Source of the DNA: Eremomyces bilateralis CBS 781.70 | Taxonomy: Eukaryota; Ascomycota; Dothideomycetes; Eremomycetales; Eremomycetaceae | Assembly (NCBI RefSeq): GCF_010015585.1 | Contig: NW_022985092.1 | Coordinates: 200,664 to 264,663 of the forward strand | Direction: 5' to 3' | DNA: 64,000 nt | Shown: positions 34,348 through 45,201 of the stretch, piece by piece | Numbering within the stretch: position 1 is the first letter of the stretch | Layout: each line of letters opens with the position of its first letter | Program-made: the position numbers and the translations under genes | The notes under the pieces: model-generated | Databases searched by the model: none | Seen by the model: the letters and a program-made list of their open reading frames with translations, nothing else | Told to the model about the DNA's origin: nothing

Positions 34348-35734
34348 TGTGGCGGTGGCGGTCGATGATGGGAGGGGAAGATGGAGGCGGTTAAGTGCGG
34401 GTGGAGGAAGAGGAAGAGGTGGAGGCGGTGGTTTGGTGAGGTGATTCGTATTGGGACGGCCAGGAGATGGGGTGATGCTGCAGATGTTGGTTTATGCACT
34501 TATCCGTGATGACGGGGCGCTACACGTCGTGGATTGGGGGTCGGTGGTTCCAATTCCAATCGTGGGAGGACCATGGACGAGAGTCTCGCTGTCTTCACCG
34601 GCTTGGAGGCAACGGGGTCACATTCACCAGCTCTGGATGGTCATGTCGTGCAAAATGCCGTCGTGTTGGTGAGTTGGACCTCGTGTAGGCTGACGTATTG
34701 ATTGGGCAGGTGTGCGTCGTTGTCGTGGCCCAACGGAGCAGAGGTAGCGAACGGAGGATTTGGCTTTAGATAAGAATCCAAGATGACGCACAGTGAAGGA
34801 TACAATGTCCAGGTGATGGATTCGGAGAGCCTAGCAAGGTGCGACTTCGCGTTGCTGGGAGATGTGAGGTGTTCGGTTCCTTGCGTGAAGGCGGGCGTAG
34901 TGGTGTGTTATTTAGTGTGAAGGCGGGGATGCCTGGCGGTTGGATGCAGTGGAAATGGCCGACGTCGCTGAAATCAAGAGGATACCGACAGTGTCCGATC
35001 AAACAAGTTACAAGAAAGACAAACCCTCGAGGAGCTCTGAGAGTGGTGAACTGGTGATGTTGAGATGGAGGGCGAGAGATGATACAGCAGTGGAATGTTG
35101 TGCGTCTTTCACGCTGCTACTTGTTACAATCATCAATGAGCATCTCTCAGAGCATGGACTCGTAGCGGGAGGGACCGCGACCTCTGCGGCCCAATCTGCG
35201 ACCGCCCACGCGCGAGGAGCTGTGATCCCTAAGCGCTGACCGAGTGATGGCCCTGGGGCTAGCGCCGATCGGGAAACCCGCTTGGTCAATCAATCTTCTT
35301 GGCTGTGGATATACGAATAACGAAATACTGTTGAGGCTGTGTGGATGCGGATGGGGAGGAGGACGAAGGATGGGTTTAAATGATAAATTGAGGAATGGAG
35401 GTAGATGGATAGAAGGGGAGTTGTTGCTCTCTACCTTGGTCTATCAGAAGCACATAATACACATCTGGTACACTGCTAATTATACCGCAAGTTCTAATCT
35501 TATTTGGGTGGCTTTCTGGTGCTACAGCTTGGTACAATCTACAGATACAATACAAGATTGGGGATTCTCCAAACCAAACCCATCCCGTCTCCTCGTACAG
35601 TCCCAAATGAAAACTCCTTCCCATGCACGCTGAATCAATGGTCCTGGAGGTATGCCAGTGATGAACGGAGATGACCAAACCGGACGACCGTGAAGGGATG
35701 TCGAAAATCAGGACCGCCAGCCTCTATCAACTGT
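34348..35734. other. Spacer between bro1 and mdj1
   Basis: About 1.4 kb upstream of bro1 and downstream of mdj1. No supported gene; open frames are short and have no splice partners. Confidence 0.45.
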
Positions 35735-37620
35735 CTATTCTGATCCCGACGACTTCTTTTTCTCTTCTTTCGACGATTGCTCGCCCTCGCCGGTGGACTT
35801 CTGGTCGCCAGTTGGCTTCTGGTCGCCAGTTCGCTTCTGTTCGCTGGAGGCCTTCTGTTCGCCGGTGGCATTCTCGCCGGTTGTCGTCTGTTCGCCGTCC
35901 TTGAAGTTATGCTGCCCGGTCAACGAATGCCACGCCGACTTCAAGAACCCTTCACCCTTATGTGCATCGGCCTTATTCGCATCCACCGTATCCGTCTTGT
36001 TCTCGCTCCGCCCATCCTTCCCAGCCGCCCTTGAATCCGCATCCATCTGCCTCAGATTCATAATCCGCTTCGCATTCTGATCGCCCATCTCATCCGCCAA
36101 CATTTCCAAGATCGTCCGCTGATTCGCGCTTAGATACTTCGGCATCGACACCTTGAACTCGACGCGCAGATCGCCCGTCCCGGCGCGCTTGCCACCGAGC
36201 TTGGGCATGCCTTTGCCCGGGAGGGTGATCTTGTCGCCGGTGTTGGTGCCGGTGGGGACGCGGATGCGCACGTCGGCGTCGAGGGTGGGGACCTCGATTT
36301 CGCCGCCGAGGATGGCGGTGGTGAGGGGGACCGAGGCAGTGTACAAGACGTCGGAGCCGGAGCGGCCGAACTTGGGGTCGGGTTGGACACGGATGAAGAC
36401 ATAGAGGTCGCCGCGTTGACCTTTGACGGGGCCTTCGGCGCTCGCGTACCCGGTCGCAGGTGCATCGCCTTCGCCTGACACCCGTAACCTCATCCCATCT
36501 TCGACTCCCGCTGGGATATCCACCGAGATGGTCTTTCTTTCCCTTACAGCTCCCGCGCCCGAACAGGTGCCGCACTGCCCCCCTCGCGGGGTCACCTGCC
36601 CCGAGCCCGAACAATCCGCGCACGTCGACGCCATCTGGAACCCTCCTTGCATGAAATGCACCCTCTGCCCCGTCCCATCGCACTTCCCACACTTCTCCCG
36701 CTTCGTCCCCTTCTTCAGCCCGTTCCCATGACATGTCCCACATTCCGCCAACGGCGTCACCCGGATCTGCTTCGATACTCCCTTCGCCGCGTCCAGGAAC
36801 GACAGCGACGCCTGCACCTCGATATTCTCCCCCACCAGCACCTCATCCATGAAAGGGTTCGCTCGCCCGCGCCGCGTCCGCCGCCCCCCGCCGCCAAACG
36901 CACCGAACAGATCCTCGAAGCTGAATTCCTGGTTAAACCCGCCCGCGCCCGCCTGGCCGCCGCCGAATCCACCGAATCCACCGAATCCACCGAACCCGCC
37001 ACCGAACGGGTGCCCACCGGGCCCGCCGGCGCCGGCGGATGGGTCGAAGCCACCGTTTTGGTCGAAGGCGGCGGAGCCGTACTTGTCAAAGGCTTCCTTG
37101 CGTTTGGCGTCGGAGAGCAGCTCGTAGGCGCCTTGAGCGTCTGCGAACTTGTCTTTGGCGCCGGCGTCTTTGTTGGTATCGGGATGGAATTTCTTCGCGA
37201 GGCCATAGTATGCTTTCTTGATGTCGGCGGGCGAGGAATTACGCGGGACGCCGAGGACGGTGTAGGGATCTTTCATCGCGGAGAAATGGTTGGAAGCGTG
37301 GAAATGCTGGGGTGGAATTAGTATCGTATTCGAATTCATGCATCCATTTGGGGTTGTAGATCATCTCGTAGAGAGCGAATGTTACTCACCCTTCTCTGTC
37401 CTGGTATCGACAACCTCTCCCCCGATACTCGACCTGATGGTCGCCATGTCGTTCGGCTATGACATGTGCTGAGCTCCCTCCTGCCTAGATTCGGCTTCTG
37501 TATGCCCGAATCACTATGCCTCTGCTGCGTTCGAGGTACACAGGAATGTGTAGCAATGGTCCCAACCCGCAGTGGCAACGCTGCCCTCAACGACGAGGTC
37601 GATGCCGCTGCGACACTCAT
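35735..37620 (-). CDS. mdj1: Mdj1, mitochondrial DnaJ co-chaperone
   Basis: Matrix Hsp40 that stimulates mitochondrial Hsp70 in protein folding. Exons are complement(37390..37620) and complement(35735..37306). The intron has a GTGAGT donor, a TACTAAT branch site and a CAG acceptor; phase is kept and gives 600 aa. The ATG at 37620 is used because upstream frame continues only through GTG. The N-terminus is basic, Ser/Ala-rich and lacks acids early on, as expected of a mitochondrial presequence. Then come the J domain with HPD ([10 protein letters not shown]), a Gly/Phe region with four GGF units, four zinc-binding CxxCxGxG repeats ([32 protein letters not shown]) and the substrate-binding C-terminal domain. 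The last 60 residues are a charged tail of degenerate TGEQK/TGDQK repeats. It is divergent from the MDR gene. Confidence 0.92.
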
Positions 37621-38217
37621 CGCGCTCCTTTCTCCTGTTTGCACTGATGGGGTTGTCTTGTTATATCGAGCTCATGGGGTATAACGAAGGAAATGCCAGA
37701 ATTCGGCGAATTAAAATGAATACAGGATCGATTGATCGGACTCGAAGAATGGACTTGAAGAGGTGTTGGTTACTGAGTATAATTATCTTCACCCAAAGAT
37801 GTTGTTCGAGAAATTTCCAATGCATGGACGAGAGATGGTCCGTGCAGTTCACCCATCGTCATTTAGTCATTATCTGGAACTCATCTCATTGGCTGAGAGA
37901 ATCGGATATCTCAACTCTTAACGCCTAAGCTTCGACGACGGCTTCGGTTGAGTTCGGTCTTACTGTTCATGTCCCGCTTCCTGTGGTGGTGACTGGTGTG
38001 GTTGGTGCCGATATTGTTATACAATCATAAATGAATGCCGGTAAGGTTAATAAGGCTTGCGTGAGCGTGAATGGGATATATAGGGTTCTGGCACCTGTGG
38101 TTACCGGCATATAAAGTCAGTCGTAGTTCGTCATTTCATTCCACTACAGTTCAACCTCAATCAACTCTGTTCTATATCTCATCAAAGTCTTGTCCACCTC
38201 CAACCATACCCTCAACC
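37621..38217. promoter_or_regulatory. Divergent promoter of mdj1 and the MDR gene
   Basis: 597-nt spacer between divergent starts. A TATAAAG lies at 38110..38116, about 100 nt before the MDR ATG at 38218, and supports that start over an in-frame ATG at 38071 that would lie upstream of it. Confidence 0.6.
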
Positions 38218-39282
38218 ATGTCCTCCACCATCCGCGCCTGGACCTTCACCCACGGCGGCTACCCCTCCTCCATCTCCCTCGCCACTCTCCCCTCCCCCAC
38301 CTCCCCTCCAAACCCAACCACCATCCACATCCGCCCCCACGCCATCGCCCTCAACCCCGTCGACATCCAACTCATCAACCTCCCCTTTTGGTCCATGCCG
38401 CTCCTCACTCGCGTCTTCCCCGCCCTCCCCGCCCCGAAAGGCATCGCCGCCGACCTCGCCGGCACCGTCGTTGCGGCCGGCAACAACTCCGGGTTTGCAG
38501 TTGGGGATTCCGTGTTTGGGATCGCGTTCACGCCGACGACGGGGACGGCGCAAGAGCTGGTAGAGGTGGATGTGGGGGAGGGGGGAAAGGGAACAGCGAG
38601 CGCGGTGATTTTAAAAAAACCGGAGGAGTGGAGCTGGGAGCAGGGCGCGGGGTTGCCGTTGGTGTGGTTGACGGCGCGGAAGTGCGTGAAGGAGGTGGAG
38701 GGGTGGGTGGGGAAGAAGAGCGGGAAAGGGAAGAGCGACGAGGGCCGGGTAGTGGTGTTGGGGGGGAGTTCGGCGACGGGGATGTATGCGGTGTGGTTGG
38801 CGAGGAAGCGAGGGTGGAGCGTATTGGCGACGTGTTCGGGGCGGAATGCAGAGTTTGTGAGGGGGATGGGGGCGGAGGTGGTGGTAGATTATACGGTGGA
38901 GAAGGTGCCGGAGGAGGTGAGGCGGTGGGGGCCGGATGCGGTGATTGATTGTGTGGGGGGGACGGAATGTGTTGGCATTGCGAATCGATATGTCACGATT
39001 GTGGGGGATAAGACCTCGAGATTGACTATGGGAGGTGCGGCGTTATATTTGACGAGTCCGACCATGTACCTTCGGTGGGCGCTGGGAAAGGCTGGACTTG
39101 GAAGCTCGTATGATTGCGTCAATCTCGAGTTTAACAAGGAATTCCTCGAGGAGGCGTTGACATTGCCAAAGGACAAGATCGCTATCGACAGCGTGTGGGA
39201 GTTTGAGCAGTTGATGGAAGCCTTTGAGAGGCTTAATACCGGTCGGGCAAGGGGGAAGGTGATTGTCAAGGTCGCAGAATAA
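38218..39282 (+). CDS. Zinc-free MDR-type quinone/alcohol oxidoreductase
   Basis: NADPH-dependent medium-chain reductase, quinone-oxidoreductase-like; substrate unknown. Single exon, 354 aa from the ATG at 38218. The N-terminal GroES-like domain shows RPHAIALNPVDIQLINL and AADLAGTVVAAG. The Rossmann domain follows with VVVLGGSSATGMYAVWLARK and a GGTECVG segment. The catalytic zinc Cys and His positions of true ADHs are not evident, and no Cys quartet for a structural zinc is seen, which points to the quinone-reductase branch. It runs toward the SDR gene on the opposite strand; their stops are 31 nt apart. Confidence 0.85.
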   Translation: MSSTIRAWTFTHGGYPSSISLATLPSPTSPPNPTTIHIRPHAIALNPVDIQLINLPFWSMPLLTRVFPALPAPKGIAADLAGTVVAAGNNSGFAVGDSVFGIAFTPTTGTAQELVEVDVGEGGKGTASAVILKKPEEWSWEQGAGLPLVWLTARKCVKEVEGWVGKKSGKGKSDEGRVVVLGGSSATGMYAVWLARKRGWSVLATCSGRNAEFVRGMGAEVVVDYTVEKVPEEVRRWGPDAVIDCVGGTECVGIANRYVTIVGDKTSRLTMGGAALYLTSPTMYLRWALGKAGLGSSYDCVNLEFNKEFLEEALTLPKDKIAIDSVWEFEQLMEAFERLNTGRARGKVIVKVAE

Positions 39283-39313
39283 GTTTCATCCAACTCAGAT
39301 AGATAGAACGATA

Positions 39314-40314
39314 TCATACAGCCATACGAAACTTTAGCTTGTCTTCTTTTACAATCTCCTCCCGCATGGACTCCAGCTGTTCAACATCCCAATTTACACT
39401 CACGTACCGTCCGGATAGCCAGTCCCGCTTCTCCTTTGTCAGCCAGGTCAGAAACCCTCCAACCAACCCAATATCATCGGTCAGGACTGCGCGGGATCGG
39501 TTAGTGATGCTCCGTCTGCCTCGAGCAATAACTTACTTTGGTCCCACATATCCCCCTTATCATTGCTGTGAAGCTCGGTCTGAGCTGTCACCACCGCCCC
39601 GGGATGGATCGAGTACGCACACACCCCCAACCGGGCATTGTGATCATTATGAATGTGCTCAACCAGGCGATTGACCGCGATCTTGCTCACGTTATACGCT
39701 ATCGGAGTGGCGGCGCTAGCAATTGAATGGGACGCGAGCGAAGTGATCTGAACAAATGCCTGCGGCCCGTCCTTAGTGTCCGCCAACAGTGGCACGAAGT
39801 GCTTCGCGGTGTACACGCTTCCCATGAGATTGATATCGATCACCCGCTTGAAATCATCATCTTCCATGACCCCGACTGGCAACTGCCGCTTTCCGTCTGA
39901 ATCGATCAGATAGTTCGAGATGACTCCAGCGTTGGCTACTACCACATCCAACCTGCCGAACTCCGCTTTCACCGCATCCGCCAACGCTTTCACGTCCTCT
40001 TCTTTCGTCGTGTCGCAGGTCTTCACCAGCACTTTCACACTGGGATTAGCCTTCTTCAACTCCGCCTCGAGCGACTCGAGATCTGTTGCGGTACGTGCGG
40101 CGATCGCTATCCCGCTGACCCCCGCTCGAACGTAGTCCATGGAGATCACCCGACCTAACCCCTTGCCCGCGCCGGTCACCACGGCCACGAACGGCGAGCG
40201 CAGCGGGTTCGATTCCGGGAGGGTTGGGCCTTCGGCTTTGGTGTGGATGGTCGGGGTGAAGGTGATTCCATAGCTGGCGGGGCCTGCGGAGACGGAGTTT
40301 GAGGAGGGAGGCAT
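39314..40314 (-). CDS. Short-chain dehydrogenase/reductase
   Basis: Classical SDR; substrate unknown. Exons are complement(39537..40314) and complement(39314..39486), in phase, 316 aa. Seen: the cofactor loop TGAGKGLGR, the acidic DTTKEEDV adenine-site segment, NAG in VVVANAGVISN, catalytic Ser in ITSLASHS, and YxxxK in YNVSKIAVNRL. After the active site, YSIHPGAVVTAQTE matches the usual PG turn. The C-terminus (about 60 residues) comes from the short second exon. It converges on the MDR gene with a 31-nt gap, so their transcripts must overlap unless termination is very tight. On the other side it is divergent from smc2. Confidence 0.88.
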
Positions 40315-40863
40315 GATGGTAGGGAGACTTTGCTTTGAACCGAACCAATTGGCAGATTGAATAGACTAACACTGGAGAGCAGAGAAGGGAAGATTGAAAC
40401 CGTATATTTACACCTAGTTACTGGTAGTTACCGTAGTTCGCGATCTACATCTTGAAGTCGGCGGGGTAATCTTGCCCGAGTCGCAACCGAGCAAGATAGT
40501 TATTAATTACCCTAAGCTGAAGTCGTTAGTTGGGGTTTCAGACTGACCACGCTAACTGCGTAACATTATCCTCGAAGTCACATATCTCATAGACGACATT
40601 CGGAAAGAAAGACAGGAACAGGAGGCATCAGTTCCGTGCATGTAATCATTGTCACTTGATATGAAGATAGGTATTGATTAGCGGAGAACGACATCCCTAG
40701 TATAGCTGCTCGCTGGGAATTTCATGGATAAGGAGAATTTAGGAGATTCTTTCTTTCAAGTCGCTCTAGGTGGAAATGATCGAAACTTGTAGACAATTGT
40801 AAGCTGATGAACTCAATTGAAAGACTGACGGGATGGAAGTGATTAGTCAAAATCTGGTCACGT

Positions 40864-40871
40864 GTAAACAA
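40864..40871 (+). promoter_or_regulatory. Candidate forkhead site 1 (GTAAACAA), next to CACGTG
   Basis: Exact GTAAACAA 188 nt before the smc2 ATG. An E-box CACGTG (40859..40864) overlaps its first base. Binding is inferred, not shown. Confidence 0.35.
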
Positions 40872-40929
40872 GCACTCGGGCAATAATATGGCATTCGCAA
40901 GATATCATTGGGTCAAGTCTGGTGCGTGT

Positions 40930-40937
40930 GTAAACAA
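40930..40937 (+). promoter_or_regulatory. Candidate forkhead site 2 (GTAAACAA)
   Basis: Second exact copy, 66 nt from the first, in the matching place of the second direct-repeat unit, 122 nt before the smc2 ATG. Confidence 0.35.
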
Positions 40938-41058
40938 TCATTTAGGCAATAAGGCATCGATTCTCGTTGCCATAACAAAACACGCCGCTTAATTCCACTT
41001 TGTCGCGACATGAGATGATGATAGCCACAACCGATGTAGGAGCCCAAGAGCTGCAAAA

Positions 41059-44000
41059 ATGAGGGTTATAGAACTAGTCATTGATGTGAGCATGGTTGTA
41101 AATCTGATACCGAGCGCTGCTAACTCGAATCCAGGGCTTCAAATCATATGCCATCCGGACCGTCATATCGGGATGGTAAACAATCCTCCCCTTCTCGCGA
41201 AAGCTATTCCTTACGAGTGAACATAGGGACGCAAGCTTCAACTCGATCACAGGCCTGAATGGGAGCGGAAAGTCCAATATCCTCGACGCGATATGTTTCG
41301 TTCTCGGCATCACCAACGTGAGCGTGGTGCGCGCGCAGAACCTCCAGGACCTTATTTACAAGCGCGGACAAGCCGGAGTCACGAAAGCGAGCGTTACAAT
41401 CACATTCGACAATAGTAACAAGAAGACGAGCCCGATCGGCTTCGAGGAATATGCGCAGATTTCGGTCACCCGCCAGATCGTGCTGGGCGGTACCAGCAAG
41501 TACCTCATCAATGGACACCGTGCCCAGCAGCAGACGGTCCAGAACCTATTTCAATCCGTTCAACTGAATATCAACAACCCGAATTTCCTGATCATGCAGG
41601 GTCGAATCACGAAGGTTCTGAATATGAAAGCGGTGGAAATCCTAGCGATGATCGAGGAGGCGGCAGGGACGCGCATGTTCGAAGATCGACGTGACAAGGC
41701 TATCAAGACGATGGGCAAGAAGGAGTTGAAGTTACAAGAGATTTCCGAGCTTCTGACTGAAGAGATTGAGCCGAAATTGGAGAAATTACGTCAAGAAAAG
41801 CGGACGTTCCTCGACTACCAACAGACACAAAGCGACTTGGAGCGTTTGACACGATTGGTGGTCGCCTACGACTACGTCCGGTATAACCAAAAGCTATCAA
41901 GCGCCGCAGACGATCTCGAAGCCAAGAAAAACCGGGTACAAGCATTAGAGGAGTCTGCCATCCGACTGAAGCGAGAAATTGACTTCCTCCAAGAAGATAT
42001 CAACAAGGTTAAGTCTGCAAGGGAGAAGGAGCTGCGAAAAGGGGGCAAATTCCAGGCGCTGGAGGAACAAGTCAAAACTCATTCCCACGAGATCGTCCGA
42101 CTCACGACCGTCATCGACCTCAAGACTTCGAACCGAAACGAAGAAGTCGACAAACGCCGCCAGCTAGAAGTCAGTGTTAAGGATCTGGAGCAGCAGCTGG
42201 CGGAGAAGACCACGATTCACGAGAAACTCGAGGTACAGTACGCGAAGGCCCAATCCGAATTTGAGCGAGAGAGCAAAGAATTCGAGCAAAAGGAAGAGCT
42301 GTTGCAGACACTCCAAACCGGTGTTGCGTCACGGGAGGGGCAGGAGGGCGGCTACCAAGGCCAACTACAAGCCGCGCGGACACGAGCAAGCGAATCTGCC
42401 ACCCAGCAAGAGCAGGCAAGACTAAAGATCAAGCATCTCGAGCAGCAGATCAAAGAAGAGGAGCCGCGTGCCAAAAAGGCGAAAGAGCAAAATTCCGATC
42501 TACTGAAGGGCCTCGATGCGCTGCATGCCCAAGCGAAGAAACAGGAATTCGATTTGAACCGGCTGGGATTCGAGCCGGGGATGGAGCAAGACCTGTACCA
42601 ACAGGAGTCGCATCTACAACAGCGGGTACGAGACCTTCGAAGTCAGGCGGATGGCTTGCGTCGGAGGGTTTCGAATATCGACTTCACATACCACAATCCG
42701 ACCCAAAATTTCGACCGGTCGAAAGTCAAGGGTCTCGTCGCGCAATTGTTTAACTTGAACAAGCAGCACACACGAGCCGGTACAGCCCTTGAGATCTGCG
42801 CCGGTGGCCGGTTATACAATGTCGTCGTCGATTCCGCCGAAACCGGTACGCAGCTCCTGCAGAATGGCAGGTTGAAGAAGCGGGTCACGATCATCCCGTT
42901 GAACAAGATCGCGGCGTTCAAAGCGTCGGCCCAGAAGATCAATGCAGCGCAGAGAATCGCCCCGGGGAAAGTCAACCTTGCGCTGGAGCTGATTGGCTAC
43001 GATGATGAGGTCTGCGCGGCCATGGAGTATGTGTTTGGATCGACCCTAGTCTGCGAAGATGCCGCGACTGCGAAGCGGGTGACGTTTGATCCGGCGGTTC
43101 GGATGAAGAGCGTCACGCTCGAAGGCGATGTGTACGACCCTTCTGGTACGCTTTCGGGAGGTAGTGCGCCGCATTCAAGTGGAATGCTTGTGACGCTTCA
43201 GAAACTCAATGAGACCATGGCTGAATTGTCCGCCGCTGAGCAAGAGCTATCTGCTCTGCACGAGACACTTTCTCGAGAGAAGCAGCGGTTGGATGCAGCC
43301 AGAGGCCTAAAACAGGGTCTTGACCTCAAACAGCATGAGATCAAGCTGACGGAGCAACAAATCAGTAGCAACTCGTCTACCTCCATCATCCAGGCCGTTG
43401 AAGAGATGAAAGCAACCATAGTGCAGCTCAAGCAAGATATTTCCGAGGCGAAGGCTGCACATAACGAAGCCTCCAAGGAGGTCAAGCGTGTGGAGCGAGA
43501 CATGGAAGAGTTCAGCAAGAACAAGGACAGCAAGCTCGCCGAGCTGCAATCATCCGTCGAGAAACTCCGAAAGGCCCTCACAAAGGCATCAGGTACCATG
43601 AAGCCATTGCAGCAAGAGATGCGAGACGCCAAAGTCGAGCTTGAACAGTGTTCGGCCGATCTTGCCGCGACGCAAGAGCAGGGACAAGATCTCGACGTGA
43701 CGCTAAAGTCACTTCAAGATGAGGTCGACGCGCTCGTGGCGGACCAGTCCAGCGCCAAAGAAGCTCACGACCAAGCGAAAGCCAACCTGGATACAGAACA
43801 GGCCAAACTGACCGGTTTCGACGAAGAGCTCCGGGCGTTGGAACAGGCTTCCCGGTCGAAGTCCGCGTTGACCACGGAGGAGGGCCTGGAATTGCAACGT
43901 CTCGGACACCAAGTTGACAAAGCCGAGAAAGAAGAACAATCCGCCTCCCACGCTATCGGCCACATGGAAAAAGAGCACGACTGGATCGCCGACGAGCGCG

Positions 44001-44744
44001 ATGCCTTCGGACGCGCCGGCACCCCATACGACTTCAACGGGCAGAACATGTCCGAATGCCGCACGAACCTCAAAAGCCTCGTCGAGCGCTTCCAAGGGAT
44101 GAAGAAGAAGATTAACCCGAAGGTGATGAGCATGATCGACAGCGTGGAGAAGAAAGAAGCCAGCCTGAAGCACATGATGCGCACGGTGATCAAGGACAAG
44201 AAGAAGATCGAGGAGACGATCGTCAATCTGGACGAGTATAAGAAGGAGGCGCTGCAGACGACGTGGGAGAAGGTCAACGGTGACTTCGGACAGATCTTCA
44301 ATGAGCTGTTGCCGGGGAGTTTCGCGAAATTGGATCCGCCTGAGGGGAAGACGATCGCGGATGGGTTGGAGGTGAAAGTCAGCCTGGGCAAGGTGTGGAA
44401 GCAGAGTCTCACCGAGCTGAGCGGTGGTCAAAGGTTCGTTGCACCCTACCCTCTATTAATCTACCACTGACCGACCTAGATCGCTCATCGCGCTGTCACT
44501 CATCATGGCTCTACTCCAATTCAAACCGGCGCCGATGTATATCCTCGACGAAGTCGACGCCGCGCTCGATCTCTCCCACACGCAGAACATTGGGCGGCTG
44601 ATCAAGACGCGGTTCAAGGGATCGCAGTTTATCGTGGTCAGTTTGAAGGATGGGATGTTCCAGAACGCGAACCGTATCTTCCGGACGAGGTTTAGTGAGG
44701 GGACCAGTGTCGTTACCGCATTGACGCCGGCGGACTTAAAGTAG
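41059..44744 (+). CDS. smc2: Smc2, condensin ATPase subunit
   Basis: Core SMC subunit of condensin, partner of Smc4, acting in mitotic chromosome compaction. Exons are 41059..41085, 41135..41175, 41227..44433 and 44480..44744, all phase-consistent, 1,179 aa, the usual length. The first two exons are tiny (27 and 41 nt) but give the canonical start MRVIELVID + [14 protein letters not shown] + [16 protein letters not shown], which contains Walker A. Then come the long coiled coils, a hinge around residues 520-680 ([18 protein letters not shown]), the signature motif [14 protein letters not shown] (split by the last intron) and Walker B with [11 protein letters not shown]. The last intron has an unusual GTTCGT donor. 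Confidence 0.96.
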
Positions 44745-45201
44745 AAAAATTCTCAAGGTTTTGATGTGTCACGGTACAGTTCTTGTCTGGTGTTGGCGCT
44801 GAGGATCCAGGCGGAGTTAGGGGTTATTGGGCATGATGCAGGTTTATGAGGTTGGTCTAGATCTGGTCTACACGATTACGAGTCTATATCACGCGCAGCT
44901 GCTTTCCCGGTTGCATTGATAGCCTTAGCAGGATACGTCGACCTGTAATGTAAGACCTTTTACACCGAGTTCAAGCATTACCGGTTGTACTTCGTACATG
45001 TATAAAATAATGAAGTCCACATTCTATGACTACTCTAACATGGTGTCTAACGATCGCTCGTGATAACTCCCACAAACTGTTAGAAGATATCCCTCTATCC
45101 ATAACCCCAACCCAAACAGCTGATAGATCCGAAATACTCAAATGCCACCTTTCCAAAGTATCCACACATGCGATATTCTTACAAACAAGATATCCAACTC
45201 C
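44745..45201. other. Convergent spacer, smc2 and ATPase gene
   Basis: 457 nt between converging stops. Holds both 3' UTRs; nothing else seen. Confidence 0.4.

Larger units (their letters stand above)
40315..41058. promoter_or_regulatory. Divergent promoter of the SDR gene and smc2
   Basis: 744-nt spacer. Near smc2 it holds an imperfect direct repeat (units near 40846 and 40913) and each unit contains GTAAACAA, the core of a forkhead site. Confidence 0.5.

Noticed and set aside
38071-38217. Upstream in-frame ATG of the MDR gene
   Set aside because: It lies upstream of the TATA box at 38110, so the ATG at 38218 is preferred.
40942-40955. ttaggcaataaggc also found near 57418
   Set aside because: A 14-nt match is expected by chance at this window size and flanks do not align.
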